Of a stretch of DNA of 64,000 nucleotides, positions 43,760 to 53,989 are shown piece by piece. Origin of the DNA: Sceloporus undulatus (lineage: Eukaryota; Chordata; Lepidosauria; Squamata; Phrynosomatidae); contig NC_056524.1 in the NCBI RefSeq assembly GCF_019175285.1, positions 226,129,321 to 226,193,320 on the forward strand, in the 5' to 3' direction. Positions within the stretch are counted from its first letter, which is position 1. Every line of letters begins with the position of its first letter. The notes under the pieces are model-generated. The model did no database searches. It had not been told where the DNA came from and saw only the letters and a program-made list of their open reading frames with translations. The translations under genes were made by a program, and so were the position numbers.

Positions 43760-43843
43760 ATGGCTCCCTCCTCTCGGCCTAGCCACAAGAACAGACCCAG
43801 CCGGGAGGACGAGGATTCAGACGAGACGCGGGGAGACAGGAAG
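43760..43843 (+). CDS. HES6: HES6 coding exon 1
   Basis: The exon encodes 28 residues from MAPSSRPSHK to ETRGDRK and ends AAG|GTGAGC in phase 0. It lies in CpG-rich sequence. Confidence 0.92.
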
Positions 43844-46800
43844 GTGAGCGCGTTTGGGGAGGGCTTTTTTAAGGAGAAGGCTGTTCTCCCCACGGTCCGC
43901 CCCCAGGCACGTCCTCCTTTTCCCGGACGCGTCCTACATTTCCGACCTCCTCTCCAGGGGGAATGGCAGAATGTCCTCCATTTGGAGCACGCATTCATAT
44001 TTGTATTTTGGGCTCAGGGGTGACCAGACATGTCCTCCTTTTCCAGGACACGTCCTACATTTCAACCTCCTCTCCAAAATGGCCCCCATTTGGAGCATAC
44101 ATTCATGTTTGCATTTTGTTTAGTTCAGAGTGACCAGACACGTCCTACATTTTACTCTCCTCCCCAGCTGGAATTGCAAAATGTCCTCCATTTGGAGCAT
44201 GGATTTATTTTTATATTAGTGTTTTTAGGTCAGGATGACCCGACACGTCCTCCTTTTCCAGGATATGTCCTACATTTCAACCTCCTCTCCATGAGGAATT
44301 GCAAGATGTCCTCCATGTAGAGCATGGCTAAGAAACAGGAATTGACATGGACCTCAGGGTGACCAGGTTTCCCCTCCTTTTCCCCGGACATGTCCTACAT
44401 TTCAGCCTCCTCTCCAGGAGGAACTGCAGCATGTCTTCCGTTTGGAGCATGGATTTAATGTTGGTACTTTTAGCTCGTGGTGACCAGACACGTCCTCCTT
44501 TTTCATGGGCACGTCCTACATTTCAACTTCCTGACTGGGAGGAATGGCAAAATGCCTTCCATTTAGAGCCTGAATTGTATCTTAATATTAGTGTTTTTAG
44601 CCCATGATGAGCAGCGGGTCCTCCTTTTCCAGGACACGGCCTACATTTCAGCCATCTCTCCAGGAGGAATTGCAAAATGTCCTCCATTTTGAGCAGGACT
44701 AAAAAGCGTGGCTTTACATTGATATGAGTGGCTCTAGTTTTTATTTGGTCATGTCTTGTCCTACACTTTTGTCTTGTCCTACATTTTTCCTCAAAATTCC
44801 TTCATTTTGCAGTGTCTAGTCCTCCTTCGCCAGGACGTATCCACAGGTCCTGCTTTTCCAGGACGTATCCTACATTTCAACCTTCTATCCAGGAGCAATT
44901 CCAAAATGTCCTCCATTTGCAGCAGGACTAAGAAGCACAGTTTACATTGATATGAGTACTTCTGGCTTTTAGCTGGCCATGTCCTCCATTTTTGCTTGAG
45001 TGTCCCTACATTTTGCAGTGCCTTGTTGTCCTCCAAGGCAGTGAAAACATCGGGTCACCCTGCCCCAGGGTGCCCTAACTGCCAAAGAGGACAAGGCATT
45101 GCAAATTATGGGACACTCAAGCAAAAATGGAGGACATGTCCCAATAAGAGCTAAAACAGGGTGACCAGATATTGTAACTACAGATAAGGACAAGGCACTG
45201 CAAAATATAGGGCACTGCCAAATAAAGGCTAAAAGGACAGGTCCTGGAAAAGAAGGACATCTGGTCAATCTGCGCTGAAAACATTCATATCAGTGTAAAT
45301 CCATGCTTCTTAGCCATGCTCAAACTGCAGGACATTTTGGAATTCCTCCTGGGCAGAAGGCTGAAATGTAGGACATGTCCTGGAAAAAGGAGGAGGTCTA
45401 GTCACCCCGCCTTAATTGTGCTTAAGTTGTAAGCTACTTTGAGTCCCAATTTTCGGAAGAAAAGCAGGAAATAATAATAATAGTAATAGTAATGGTAGTA
45501 ATAATAGTTATTATTATTTTCCTCTCTAGGCGAGGAAACCACTGGTGGAGAAGAAGCGCCGGGCGCGCATCAACGAGAGCCTCCAAGAACTTCGGCTGAT
45601 CTTAGCAGACACGGAGGTAGTAACTCCCTCTGCAAAGGTTTTTATTTTGGGGGGGGGGTGGCAGGAAAAGGGATGGGGGGAATCTATGGGGCTGGCAAGG
45701 CGAAGGATGGCTCTGCTTTGGGCTTTGCCTGTCTCTCTTTTCCCTCCTTTAGTTCCAGGCGAAGATGGAGAATGCCGAAGTGCTGGAGCTTACAGTGAAG
45801 CGGGTCCAAGGCATCCTCCAGAGCAGTTTGCCTGGTGAGGGACCCCATTTCGTGCCATCTTTGCACACACAGAAACACATGCACAAGTACATGTACATAC
45901 ACGCACAGGTGCCATTCTTCCTCACAGGTCTGTTAAGATGGTTGCATGTGTGTATGTGCCTTCAAGGCACCTGTTGACTTATGGAGACCCCACACATTTC
46001 ATAGGGTTTACTTAAGCAAGGTATCCTCAGAGGTGGTTTTGCCAGTTCCTTCCTCTGAAATATAAACTACAGCACTAGGTGTTTATGGAGGGGGGGGGGG
46101 TCTCCATCCAAGTACTAATCAGGGCTGACCCTATTTACCTTCCAAGGTCATATGGGATCTGGTGGGTTTGAAGTATTCAGTTATTGTTGTGTGCCGCCAA
46201 GTCATTTTTTACTTATGGCAGCCCTAAACCTATTATAGGGTTTTCTTTTCAAGTTTCTTCAGAGGGGGTTTGCCATTGCTTGCCTCTGAGGCTGAGAGAG
46301 TGTGACTTGCCTGAGGTCACCCAGTAAGTTTTTATGCTAAATCGGGGAATCAGACCCTGATCTCCAAAGTTGTAGTCCCAACACCCAAACCGTAACACCA
46401 CAGTGATTCTCTATAGCATTTAAAACAGATATTCCATCAATGTTGATATCTCCTTATTAGGATGTGGGGTGGGTGGTATCATTCAAAAGGTAAATAGACT
46501 GTCAACATGGGGCAACCACAGACATTGGGAAAGGTTTTTGGTTTGTTTTTGTTGAAACGTTCACAGGTAGCGTAGGCCTTGAAGGCACCAGATCCCTTCT
46601 GATGTCAAAAAGTAAGCAGGGTCAGGCCTGATTAGTACTTGGATGGGGGACTACAAAGGAGTCTAGGTTTTGTAGGTTATATTCAGAGGAAAACCATTTC
46701 AAACTGTCTTGAATATTTTGGAGCAAGTGTCCTGTGAAATTCACGGGTTGGGACATGTGACTTGAAGGTACTTACACAGGCTTAGCATCCAGTTGGTTGG

Positions 46801-48736
46801 TCTCAACCAGAGTAAACCCAGTCTGTCAGTTGGTTAAATGTGGCAACATGTGAATAAACCCCATTGATTCAGTCGGCCTACAACAGGATTTAGGCCATAT
46901 CACTAATAAGTAGGAAGTACACCACTTCCTACTTGTTAGGGAGACAGGCATCCTGTCTTAAGATCACAGAAATAGGCCATATCTGTGTTCATTTTTACCA
47001 GTCACGTGTTTCAGTTTTATAGTTTCAGTCACTTTGGTGGGAAGTCACTTTTTTCTGTTCACTATCTGAGGGTAGAAAGAAAAAATATACAGTAGTTGTC
47101 ATATTCCCTTGCAGTGGTATTGTTCCCTTCCCCACCCCAGTACCCCTGTGAGAGCAGTATCATTATTTGTCCTTGTCCTTTTTTAATGTATTATTTTTCC
47201 AACAAACCTTTATGCTTAAACTAAAAATATTTTAAATGCACATTGCTTTTTGTTTGAGCAAATCCTTGAGTAGAAAATGGCCTCCCTCTTGTGCCTAAAT
47301 ATATCCCTGTCATCTGTTCTGGTCTTCCTAACTAATCGGGAGTGATAACATAGTTTTGTTTAGAGTATAGATATTATTGATTTTACAACAGTGGGTGCCA
47401 GAGCTGCAACCTATGGTGTTGCAGCTCAGCTTTCAGCAGTTTGCACCTGTTGTAGCTATTATTTAAATTTGCCATGAAAGTGCGTAAGTTTGTTTGAGCC
47501 TAGCTCAGTTCACATATTCCACTCCATAAATATTACTCTCCCCCTAAGCACCAGTGAAGCCACTTGAGGTATCGTAGGGCCATTTGACACAGTACAGTTA
47601 TAGAATTGTGATTCCCCATGAACGGCTGTTGATGCATCCTGTGGTATCCTGGGGAGTGTACTTTGGAGAGACACTAAAGATCTCTAGTGAGAATTCTAAG
47701 TCTCTCTCCCTAAACTGCAGATCCCAGGATTTCATTGTATGTTGACAGGGCAATTAATATGGAATCATAACTGGGTCATTGTGTAGTGTGAGAGGACTCA
47801 TACAAAACAGGCATTTCTATATACTACTGACACTCTCTTTTCAGAAATGACTTGTCTTGCTGAACTAAGACAGAAGCTTTCCCTGGGAAATATGGGGCTA
47901 AATGCAATGCTGAGTTCCATGTAGCTTATGGTTCCATCTAGCATAGACTGACTGAATCAGTGGGATTTACAGTATGTCAGTGTAGGCTTCCCATTCAGTA
48001 GGTGATTCAGTGGTTTTGCTCCAGCTGGATCTAACAATAGCATTTAGGATGCAGTTATTTTCCCGACATATTTTTGATTATAGTTTTCATAGAGATTGTA
48101 GGCCCAGATTTGAAACATTTTCAATGTCTGGTGTGAAAGGAACTAATGGGTGGGTTGTACCATTCTAGCATGGAGCCAGCCTTGAAGAACAAGAGAATAG
48201 AGCCATGTACACCATGGATGAAGAGGGTAGAAGAGGATGGTTTTGTGACTTTTGGCTGTGTTTGTTTCCTTTTTTGCCCCTTGGTCTTAGATGATGACAA
48301 GCTACAGCGAGAGGCCAGCGAGCGCTTTGCAGCTGGATATATTCAGTGCATGCATGAAGTTCATACTTTTGTCTCCAGCTGCCCTGGGATTGATGCTACC
48401 ATTGCAGCAGAGCTCTTGAATCACCTTCTGGAGTCTATGCCCTTGAATGAAGGCAGTTTCCAGGACTTGATTGCAGACGTCTTGTCGGACCCCTCAATCA
48501 GCCAGTGGCCAAGCAGTGATGGGCAACCCCAAACACCTGGGGCATCCCCTGGAGCTTTAAACCTGCCCAGTCTTACTTCACCTCTTCCTTCACCTTCCTC
48601 AAGTGAAGACGTTTGCTCTGATCTGGAAGACACAGAGACTGAACAAAGCCACACCTCTTTGGATGGACTGGACAGGTCTAGGACACCAAATGTGCCTTCC
48701 TCCAGCCTGTCCAAATCTGTGTGGAGGCCTTGGTAA
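43760..48736 (+). CDS. HES6: HES6 bHLH-Orange transcription cofactor (4 exons, 232 aa)
   Basis: The CDS is join(43760..43843, 45530..45616, 45753..45834, 48291..48736), with GT-AG introns in phases 0, 0 and 1. The N-terminus carries an acidic REDED...ETRGDRK stretch like mammalian HES6. The basic region and helix 1 are KPLVEKKRRARINESLQ. The loop is a few residues shorter than in other HES proteins, which is the HES6 hallmark, and helix 2 is NAEVLELTVKRVQGIL. The Orange domain spans about 92-130 (ERFAAGYIQCMHEVHTF, AAELLNHLLESMPL). A Ser/Pro- and acid-rich linker follows (SPLPSPSSSEDVCSDLED), then SVWRPW. The length is close to the 224 aa I recall for human HES6. In mammals HES6 binds HES1/TLE and promotes neuronal and muscle differentiation. 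The ATG lies in a strong GGCCATGG context. Its 5' neighbour on the same strand is the HES8-like gene, about 34 kb upstream. Confidence 0.95.
43908..45412. repeat. Array of 100-130-bp units with an inverted distal part
   Basis: Direct units start (TGACCAG word) at about 44021, 44131, 44235, 44360, 44481 and 44608, with further units near 43910 and 44813. Each reads ACGTCCTCCTTTTCCAGGA, CCTACATTTCAACCTCC, GGAATTGCAAAATGTCCTCC, ATTTGGAGCATGGATTTA. From about 45060 the units lie in reverse orientation (GGACAAGGCACTGCAAAATA, GGTGACCAGATATTG). Lone copies exist at 8086, 8795, 14150 and inside the hAT element at 19241. Confidence 0.8.
45415..45515 (+). mobile_element. L2-type LINE 3' end with triplet tail
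   Basis: TTGTAAGCTACTTTGAGTCC, AAAAGCAGGAAATAATAATA and then AAT/AGT/GGT triplets. It ends within 15 bp of the HES6 exon-2 acceptor. Confidence 0.65.
45530..45616 (+). CDS. HES6: HES6 coding exon 2 (basic region and helix 1)
   Basis: The acceptor is CTCTCTAG|GCG and the donor GAG|GTAGTA. The exon encodes 29 residues, ARKPLVEKKRRARIN through LADTE. It begins right after an (AAT/AGT)n LINE tail, so the pyrimidine tract abuts repeat DNA. Confidence 0.92.
45753..45834 (+). CDS. HES6: HES6 coding exon 3 (helix 2)
   Basis: The acceptor CCTTTAG|TTC gives FQAKMENAEVLELTV, aligning with VQAKLENAEVLELTV of human HES6. An in-frame AG six bases later would drop FQ and is less likely. The donor CCTG|GTGAGG leaves phase 1. 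Confidence 0.9.
45946..46172 (-). mobile_element. 5S-rRNA-derived SINE in HES6 intron 3
   Basis: Minus strand: CCAGATCCCATATGACCTTG, CAGCCCTGATTAGTACTTGG, a C-run, ACCTAGTGCTGTAGTTTATA and a tail TCCATAAGTCAACAGGTGCC. Confidence 0.72.
46181..46403 (-). mobile_element. Sauria-type SINE in HES6 intron 3
   Basis: Minus strand: TGTGGTGTTACGGTTTGGGT, GATCAGGGTCTGATTCCCC, GGCAAGTCACACTCTCTCAG, TGCCATAAGTAAAAAATGAC and CACACAACAATAA. It sits back to back with the 5S-derived SINE. Confidence 0.78.
46566..46780 (+). mobile_element. 5S-rRNA-derived SINE in HES6 intron 3
   Basis: GTAGGCCTTGAAGGCACCAG, AGATCCCTTCTGATGTC, AGTAAGCAGGGTCAGGCC and GATTAGTACTTGGATGGGGG follow 5S rRNA from its 5' half through the internal control region. 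A tail ends GACTTGAAGGTACTTACA. Confidence 0.75.
46800..47577 (+). other. HES6 intron 3, unassigned middle part
   Basis: I see no exon-like frame and no repeat I can name between the SINE and the palindromic element at 47578. Confidence 0.35.
47578..47800. mobile_element. Palindromic DNA element in HES6 intron 3
   Basis: GGGCCATTTGACACAGTACAG at the left, CATTGTGTAGTGTGAGAGGAC at the right, with inner TCCTGTGGTATCCTGGGG / AGATCCCAGGATTTCATTG. It is the same family as 25002-25211. Confidence 0.55.
48291..48736 (+). CDS. HES6: HES6 coding exon 4 (Orange domain, linker, WRPW)
   Basis: The acceptor is GGTCTTAG|ATG. The exon completes a split GAT codon and runs open for 147 codons to SVWRPW and TAA. 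An upstream in-frame ATG at 48146 lies in the intron and is not the start. Confidence 0.93.
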
Positions 48737-49495
48737 TAAACTGCACAGGAACCAACGAAGACCTACCTAATAGGGAGAATACTTGAGCACTGTGTTCTTC
48801 TAGCCACTGGAATAGAGACGGTGAGGATTTCAGATGGTGCATTTGTGTCGTACAATTACGGTATTTCAGGACTGTATAGATGGCACTATTCCACTGTCAA
48901 ATCCTGACAGGCTAAATAGGTTAATGACTTACTATTACATTTGTGTGTGTGAGGGATGAGTTTTGTAAGTTTTATTAAAAAAATATTTTAGGGATGTGGG
49001 GTAAAAAGGGACGGAAGTGTGTGCAAGTAGAGTTCTTTTGTTGATGCACCACAATGTTTTTGCAACTTACCTGTTTCCTCTTTTTGTTTTGGCCCTTATA
49101 AGTGGCCCGATATGTCACTCACTACCTTTGGGTTGTTTTTTTTGGGGGGGGGGGAGACTTTGTGCATTTGAAAACCTGGTGGTTTAATCCAGTGAGAGGG
49201 ATGTTAAGCATTTGTGCTTAAAACTCCAAATGTTTTAGTGATAGCATTAAAAAAAGGGAAATCCCTAAAAGGGATTGATGAGGCTAGTCTCTTGATGAGT
49301 TTAGTGGTCTAGGATCTCTCCTTCAATGAAGGAAAAGAAAACTAGAAGCCAGACTGGAATAGGTGAGCATTTAAAATATTGGTGGCAGGGTGCCTTTTAG
49401 AAACATGTCTTGTGCACATTTTCTAGCACATTTGAATTTATTGTGGTATGTATATTAGCTTGTCAAATGTTTATTTTAATCTTTTTAAAGAAAAC

Positions 49496-49501
49496 AATAA
49501 A
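49496..49501 (+). terminator. Likely HES6 polyadenylation signal
   Basis: AATAAA is followed about 30 nt later by GT-rich DNA (TTTTGGGGTGTG). It lies 760 nt after the stop. A further AATAAA at 50243-50248, also followed by GT-rich sequence, could serve a longer form. Confidence 0.6.
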
Positions 49502-52500
49502 AGCAACTAAATTCACCAATGATTGCATGTATTTTGGGGTGTGATACTTCTGCTCTAGAAATTCAGTTTTCTGCTGATGATTAACAAATACCTATCTTTG
49601 AGTGCAAACATTGGTAATTAAGCACTTAATTCTTGTACAGTACTGAACTTGCCAGTTCAAGTACAGGGAGTTGGAATGTTTAATTTGTTCAGGATTCCTG
49701 GCCAAGCTTGGTTTTGGCACACTAAATTCCTCTGTAATTAAATCTGTAGTTTTCAGATATTAGATACTTCATTTGCCATTACTAAGCCATAAAGAAACTC
49801 CAAAGACCTACCTGCAGTCGTGCACCCTGATCCTATGCAAGACTTTCTTCCAAGGAAACATGCATAGGGTCAGCATACGCAACTTACAGAAGTAAATAGA
49901 ATGCAGCCTTAAAATTAATAAGCCTTTTGAACAATGTGAATACTTTTTGAACACAGAGTAGTGAAAATGTGCAATTGATTATGATATGGATTAGAAAGAC
50001 TGAAAGACCTACAAGCTGCTCAGGTTCTTGGTCTTCCTCCACACAGAATAAGTTGTCTTCTTTTTTTGAAGATGTGTGAGCTGTTGCGTACTGTTATATT
50101 TCCACAGACATGTCATTGTAACATATATAACATAGACCAATTCTGTAAACTTACATGAAAGTGTTCCATCATGGCAAAAGGAGGGGTAAAAGTAAGATAG
50201 TTGGTAGCTTTGTAATCTTCTTTTTTGTTAACCATGTGGAATAATAAAAGTGGAAACAATGTTTTTTTAGTAGATGTGTGCTTTGTAACTTCCTTTTAAA
50301 AGCCATCTGATGTGGATGGTCTTAATTCATAGCCTTGTCATCAGGGTTGTTTCTCTTTGCCTGCTAAATTCTCACCTACCTTTGAACTAGAAGGAATGGC
50401 TTACAGTCTTCCTCCCTCCCATTTTCCCCTGTAAAGATCTTTCTGGTTTTAGAGCAGATGGGGGGAGTGTTTTGATGTGTAAACTAAGCAATACTGTGGA
50501 CAGTTCAAGTGGAAATAACACCCTATACATAATGGCCTTTGAGAGAGTGTATGGAATGAGGGAAATAGCCTGTAATCATAGTCAAATGAGTAAATCCTAC
50601 TGAAGTTTCTTTTAAGACACTAAACATGATCATGAGTACTGTACTTAAAAGCAGTTTTGAGTAAGTAAGAAGAACAAAGGGCTTTAGTAGCGTGGGTATC
50701 TTTTCTTTTACTGCCATTCCACTAGAGCAGAAGTTGGGGAAACCTATCCTTAACTTCGTATGCACAGAATTCAAGGACATAGCCATGTTAGTCTGGAAAA
50801 TCAGCATGCAAAGGTTTGAGACTAACTTCAGTTACTCTCAAAGGTGCTGCAAGATCCCTTTGTATGCCCAGTGAATACCATAATTCCCCAAAGTTACTGA
50901 AGGTCAATTTGATGTCCAATCCTTTGTAAATTGTATTCAGTCATACATGTTCTGCTTCAGTTGGTGGGTGGAGATGGTGAGATATAATTCAGTTTTGGCA
51001 GATGTTTTCTGATTTAATTCTTCCAATAGAGATGAACCTGTACTATGAATGAATGTAAGTTTGTAAACTTCCAAACTGTGGAATACTGAACGTAATTCAG
51101 TCAGGCACATCATTCTAATGGGTTCTATTTATACAGTGAAACTGTTTCAGATGTTACAATTATTTTGGACAGCTTTTTATTGCAATATAGGTTGGCCTCA
51201 TATTTGGATTAGTCTTAAGTTGGTGTTCACATACTGTTGAATTACATGCATGTAACCAGAATGTCTTGATCCATGTTGTGTGCTGTCAGCACTTTCCAGG
51301 TAAGCAATAAGTGTGTGAGAGTGAGGGGAGTGACTTTAATTCCCCTGATTTGTAAATCCAAGAAGTATATATTAGAATGAGGGTTTTCACCTATACAACT
51401 GAATTAGCCTTAGGAGTCAAGGCACAATCATTGCCATACTCCCACAGACCAGTATTTCCTGGAGCTAAACAGTGTTGTGTGTAAGCCTGTAAGCCAGCAG
51501 GGGACAATGTGTTGGATTGCAGCTTTCATTAGTCCTAGCCAGCATTGCCAGTGTTGAAGAAAAATGAGATTTGTGGTCCAAGAAGATAATTTGTTCCCCA
51601 CCCTTGCTATAAATAGTCAAGATTGAGATGTAGCTAATGTTGAAGAGGGCCCTTAGTTCAATGGTACAGCACATGGTTGTCATGCAGAATGTCCTAGGTT
51701 GACGTCCTGCTAACTCAGGGGGAAGAAATGAAACTGCGCTCTAATTGCTTGAAAAGCAACTGCCACTTAATGCAATGTAGGTAAATTTAAAGCTAAGTGG
51801 GTCAGTACCCTTGTGCAGTGTGTGGCTCCATCAGAGCAACTGAAAAAGAAGGTAAGGGACATGGTACAAGAATTCAGTTACCTCAGAGTTGGGGGGAGAT
51901 TATGTGAGTAGCGCCAGAGTGGATGTGTATTATGAAGTCTCTAGAGTAAAGTGGCCAAAAAACCTTAGTAAGCATAAGTGATGTGTGCATGATATTAGGT
52001 GGGATTTTATGCACCTGTGGGAGGACATAGTGCATAATTAGATGCCTTGAGAATTTCTAATTTGTTCCTATCTTTTTCAGCTACGTTCTGCACAGGAATT
52101 AGTCTCATTTCTAATATCTGCCTCTTTTCTGTTTTAGACAGAAATATCTTCTGTTAGATGTCCACAGCTATACAGAACTGATAGGTACACTGGATCCTCA
52201 CTGATTCCTTCACTTCCGGCTCTCTAGATTCCTCTCTAGGACACTTTGAGTCAAGGACTGTACCCAGCTTTTCTCATGTCATTCAGAATAAAATATGTCT
52301 AGGGCTGGACAAGTTGTGGTTTTCCAGATATTGTTAGACTGCAACTCCTACCAATCCTAGACTACATAGCCAATGGTGAGGAATCATTGCAGTCCCAACA
52401 ACATGGAGGGCTCAAGATGCCCACCCCCACCAAGTTTATTGTATAAACAACCAAGTACTGCAAGTTCTAAGTAGGTCTTTTGCAGAAAGTAAACCTTTTA

Positions 52501-52900
52501 CAGAAAAGTTATTTCCTTCAGTTATTAAGTGTTAAACATCACAGGGGCATGGTGAGCAGTGTTCAAAGCTACTTTGAAAATAAAATTCTATATCTTTCAT
52601 AGTTACATGCCACAGTTAATCAGTAAAATGTTTTGTAAATGTTCGGAAAAGTTTAAACAATTCAACTTGTATCCATAATACAACTGCTGAAGGAAAACAA
52701 GGCCTAGACAAAGATGGAAATGAACAATATGAGTTGTTTGTCTCATTGTTCCATTTTCCTGGTTGGTAACAATTCTTCTATCCAGTGTGGTGGGTTACCT
52801 GCTGTGGAATTTAGTTACAGTAGTGTTGCTCTGAAAACAGGAGTGGGTGGGATAAGAGGAATAAGGATGTGTGTACTGTAGTATATGAAATTTGGGGATA
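49502..52900. other. Downstream intergenic DNA, largely unassigned
   Basis: A possible distal HES6 3' UTR reaches to about 50270. Decayed element pieces occur at 51480-51600 and 52315-52400. No further HES-type exon or other gene was found. Confidence 0.35.
50750..50880 (-). mobile_element. Penelope-like 3' fragment
   Basis: Minus strand: TCTTGCAGCACCTTTGAGAG, GTTAGTCTCAAACC and CCAGACTAACATGGCTATGT, matching the end part of the 42629-42800 copy. Confidence 0.5.
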
Positions 52901-52914
52901 TGTGGGATTAAATA

Positions 52915-53054
52915 TTAACTAATTGGAGGTAAGATTTTGGTTTTTATTGATATATTGTGATGTTTACCTTTTATGATGTGAAACTTTTAAATGATTCTGT
53001 GAACCGCTTTGATCGTCCCGGAAGAGCGGTATATAAATAAAGCANNNNNNNNNN

Positions 53055-53105
<51 letters not shown>
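52915..53105 (+). mobile_element. L2-type LINE 3' end with (ATT)n tail and a short gap
   Basis: TGTGAACCGCTTTGATCGTC and GAGCGGTATATAAATAAAGC followed by about 17 ATT units. It is the same tail type as the L2 at 23.5 kb. Confidence 0.65.
53045..53054. other. Assembly gap of 10 N
   Basis: Ten unknown bases lie at the junction of the LINE tail and its ATT microsatellite. It is probably a small unresolved repeat. Confidence 0.97.
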
Positions 53106-53439
53106 GAAGCTCATGTAAGACTGCAGATTTCCATTCAGAAAATGGTGTTCAGGAAAAAGTGTTGCTTTTAACACCACAACGGAATAACAGTTAACCTGTT
53201 TCTTCAGAGACATTGGTTGCTTCCACAGGCACTCTAAACACTTAGTAAAAACTTATAGCCACTTATGATTTTAGTGAAAATTTCTCATTTCTTAATACTT
53301 TATAAAAAGAGTAAGATGCTCAGTTTATCCAGGTTCTCTCTGATGCAGGTGAAAGAGCTTGTTTTATCTAAGGTAAGATCTAACCTTAAGCTTAGAGTAG
53401 ACCTGTTGAATCCAGTGGTACTTAAAGAACATCATAGTG

Positions 53440-53984
53440 GCGGGTTACAGACCGCCCATTTGGGGCAGTCTGTTCCTGCCCCTTTCCCCAGTGTATCGGG
53501 GCCTCAGTTGTTAGAACGGCAGCCGCTGAGGCCCCGATCTGCCGCTTTTCAGGCTGCGGGGAAGCGGCAAAACGCCGCTTCCCTGCAGCCTGAAAAGGAC
53601 ACCCCGTGGTGGCAGGGAGAAGGAGAAAGGGGCCGCTTGGCCCCTTTCTCCCTTGCTTCGCTGGGCGCAGCCATTAGAAGGCAGCGCCCAGCAACGCAAA
53701 GCGGCGCCGCAAACCAGGAAGGAGCTCCGAAATGGAGCTCCTTCCTGGTCTGTGCTAAGGGCGCACTAGGTGCCCTGGCGCGGAGCGAGGATGTCACTTC
53801 CGCGCCGCCCCGTATAGAGGCGGCATGGCCGTGACGTCCTCATGGCGGCGGCTGTCTGGAACGGTCGCTGTCATTTTTTACGCGCAGAGCGTGCATTAGG
53901 GTTAGGGAGGTGCAGAAGCACCACACCTCTCTAACCCTAGTATGCGTTCTGCGCGTACTTTAATGGTGGTGTATAACCCGCCTA
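53440..53984. mobile_element. Non-autonomous TIR DNA transposon, CpG-rich (second copy)
   Basis: GGCGGGTTACAGACCGCCC at the left and GTATAACCCGCC at the right give a 9-bp perfect TIR (GGCGGGTTA). Near the right end a long hairpin (about 53875-53960) is centred on GTGCAGAAGCACC. An inner hairpin CTTTTCAGGCTGCGGGGAAG / CTGCAGCCTGAAAAG is present. It is related to 3319-3661. Confidence 0.7.
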
Positions 53985-53989
53985 TGCTT

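Larger units (their letters stand above)
43844..45529 (+). other. HES6 intron 1, filled by a repeat array
   Basis: Almost the whole 1.7-kb intron is the 43908-45412 repeat array plus an L2-type 3' end (45415-45510) with AAT/AGT triplets that run up to the acceptor tract. Confidence 0.7.

Noticed and set aside
43441-44023. Long overlapping open frames on both strands (185 and 169 codons) over the HES6 promoter and exon 1
   Set aside because: They are produced by GC-rich promoter DNA. The frames run through SINE, promoter and splice donor and carry no domain.
43908-45412. CRISPR-like array
   Set aside because: Units vary from 104 to 127 bp, diverge along their whole length and lie in a vertebrate intron. 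There are no constant repeats with unique spacers.
46566-46680. Functional 5S rRNA gene
   Set aside because: It has many differences from 5S rRNA in paired regions and a SINE tail attached, so it is a derived SINE.
48146-48290. Upstream ATG in frame with HES6 exon 4
   Set aside because: It is intronic. The acceptor at 48290 joins exon 3 in the correct phase and aligns with mammalian HES6.
53265-53834. 189-codon open frame
   Set aside because: Most of it is the CpG-rich TIR element at 53440-53984. No domain or splice context.
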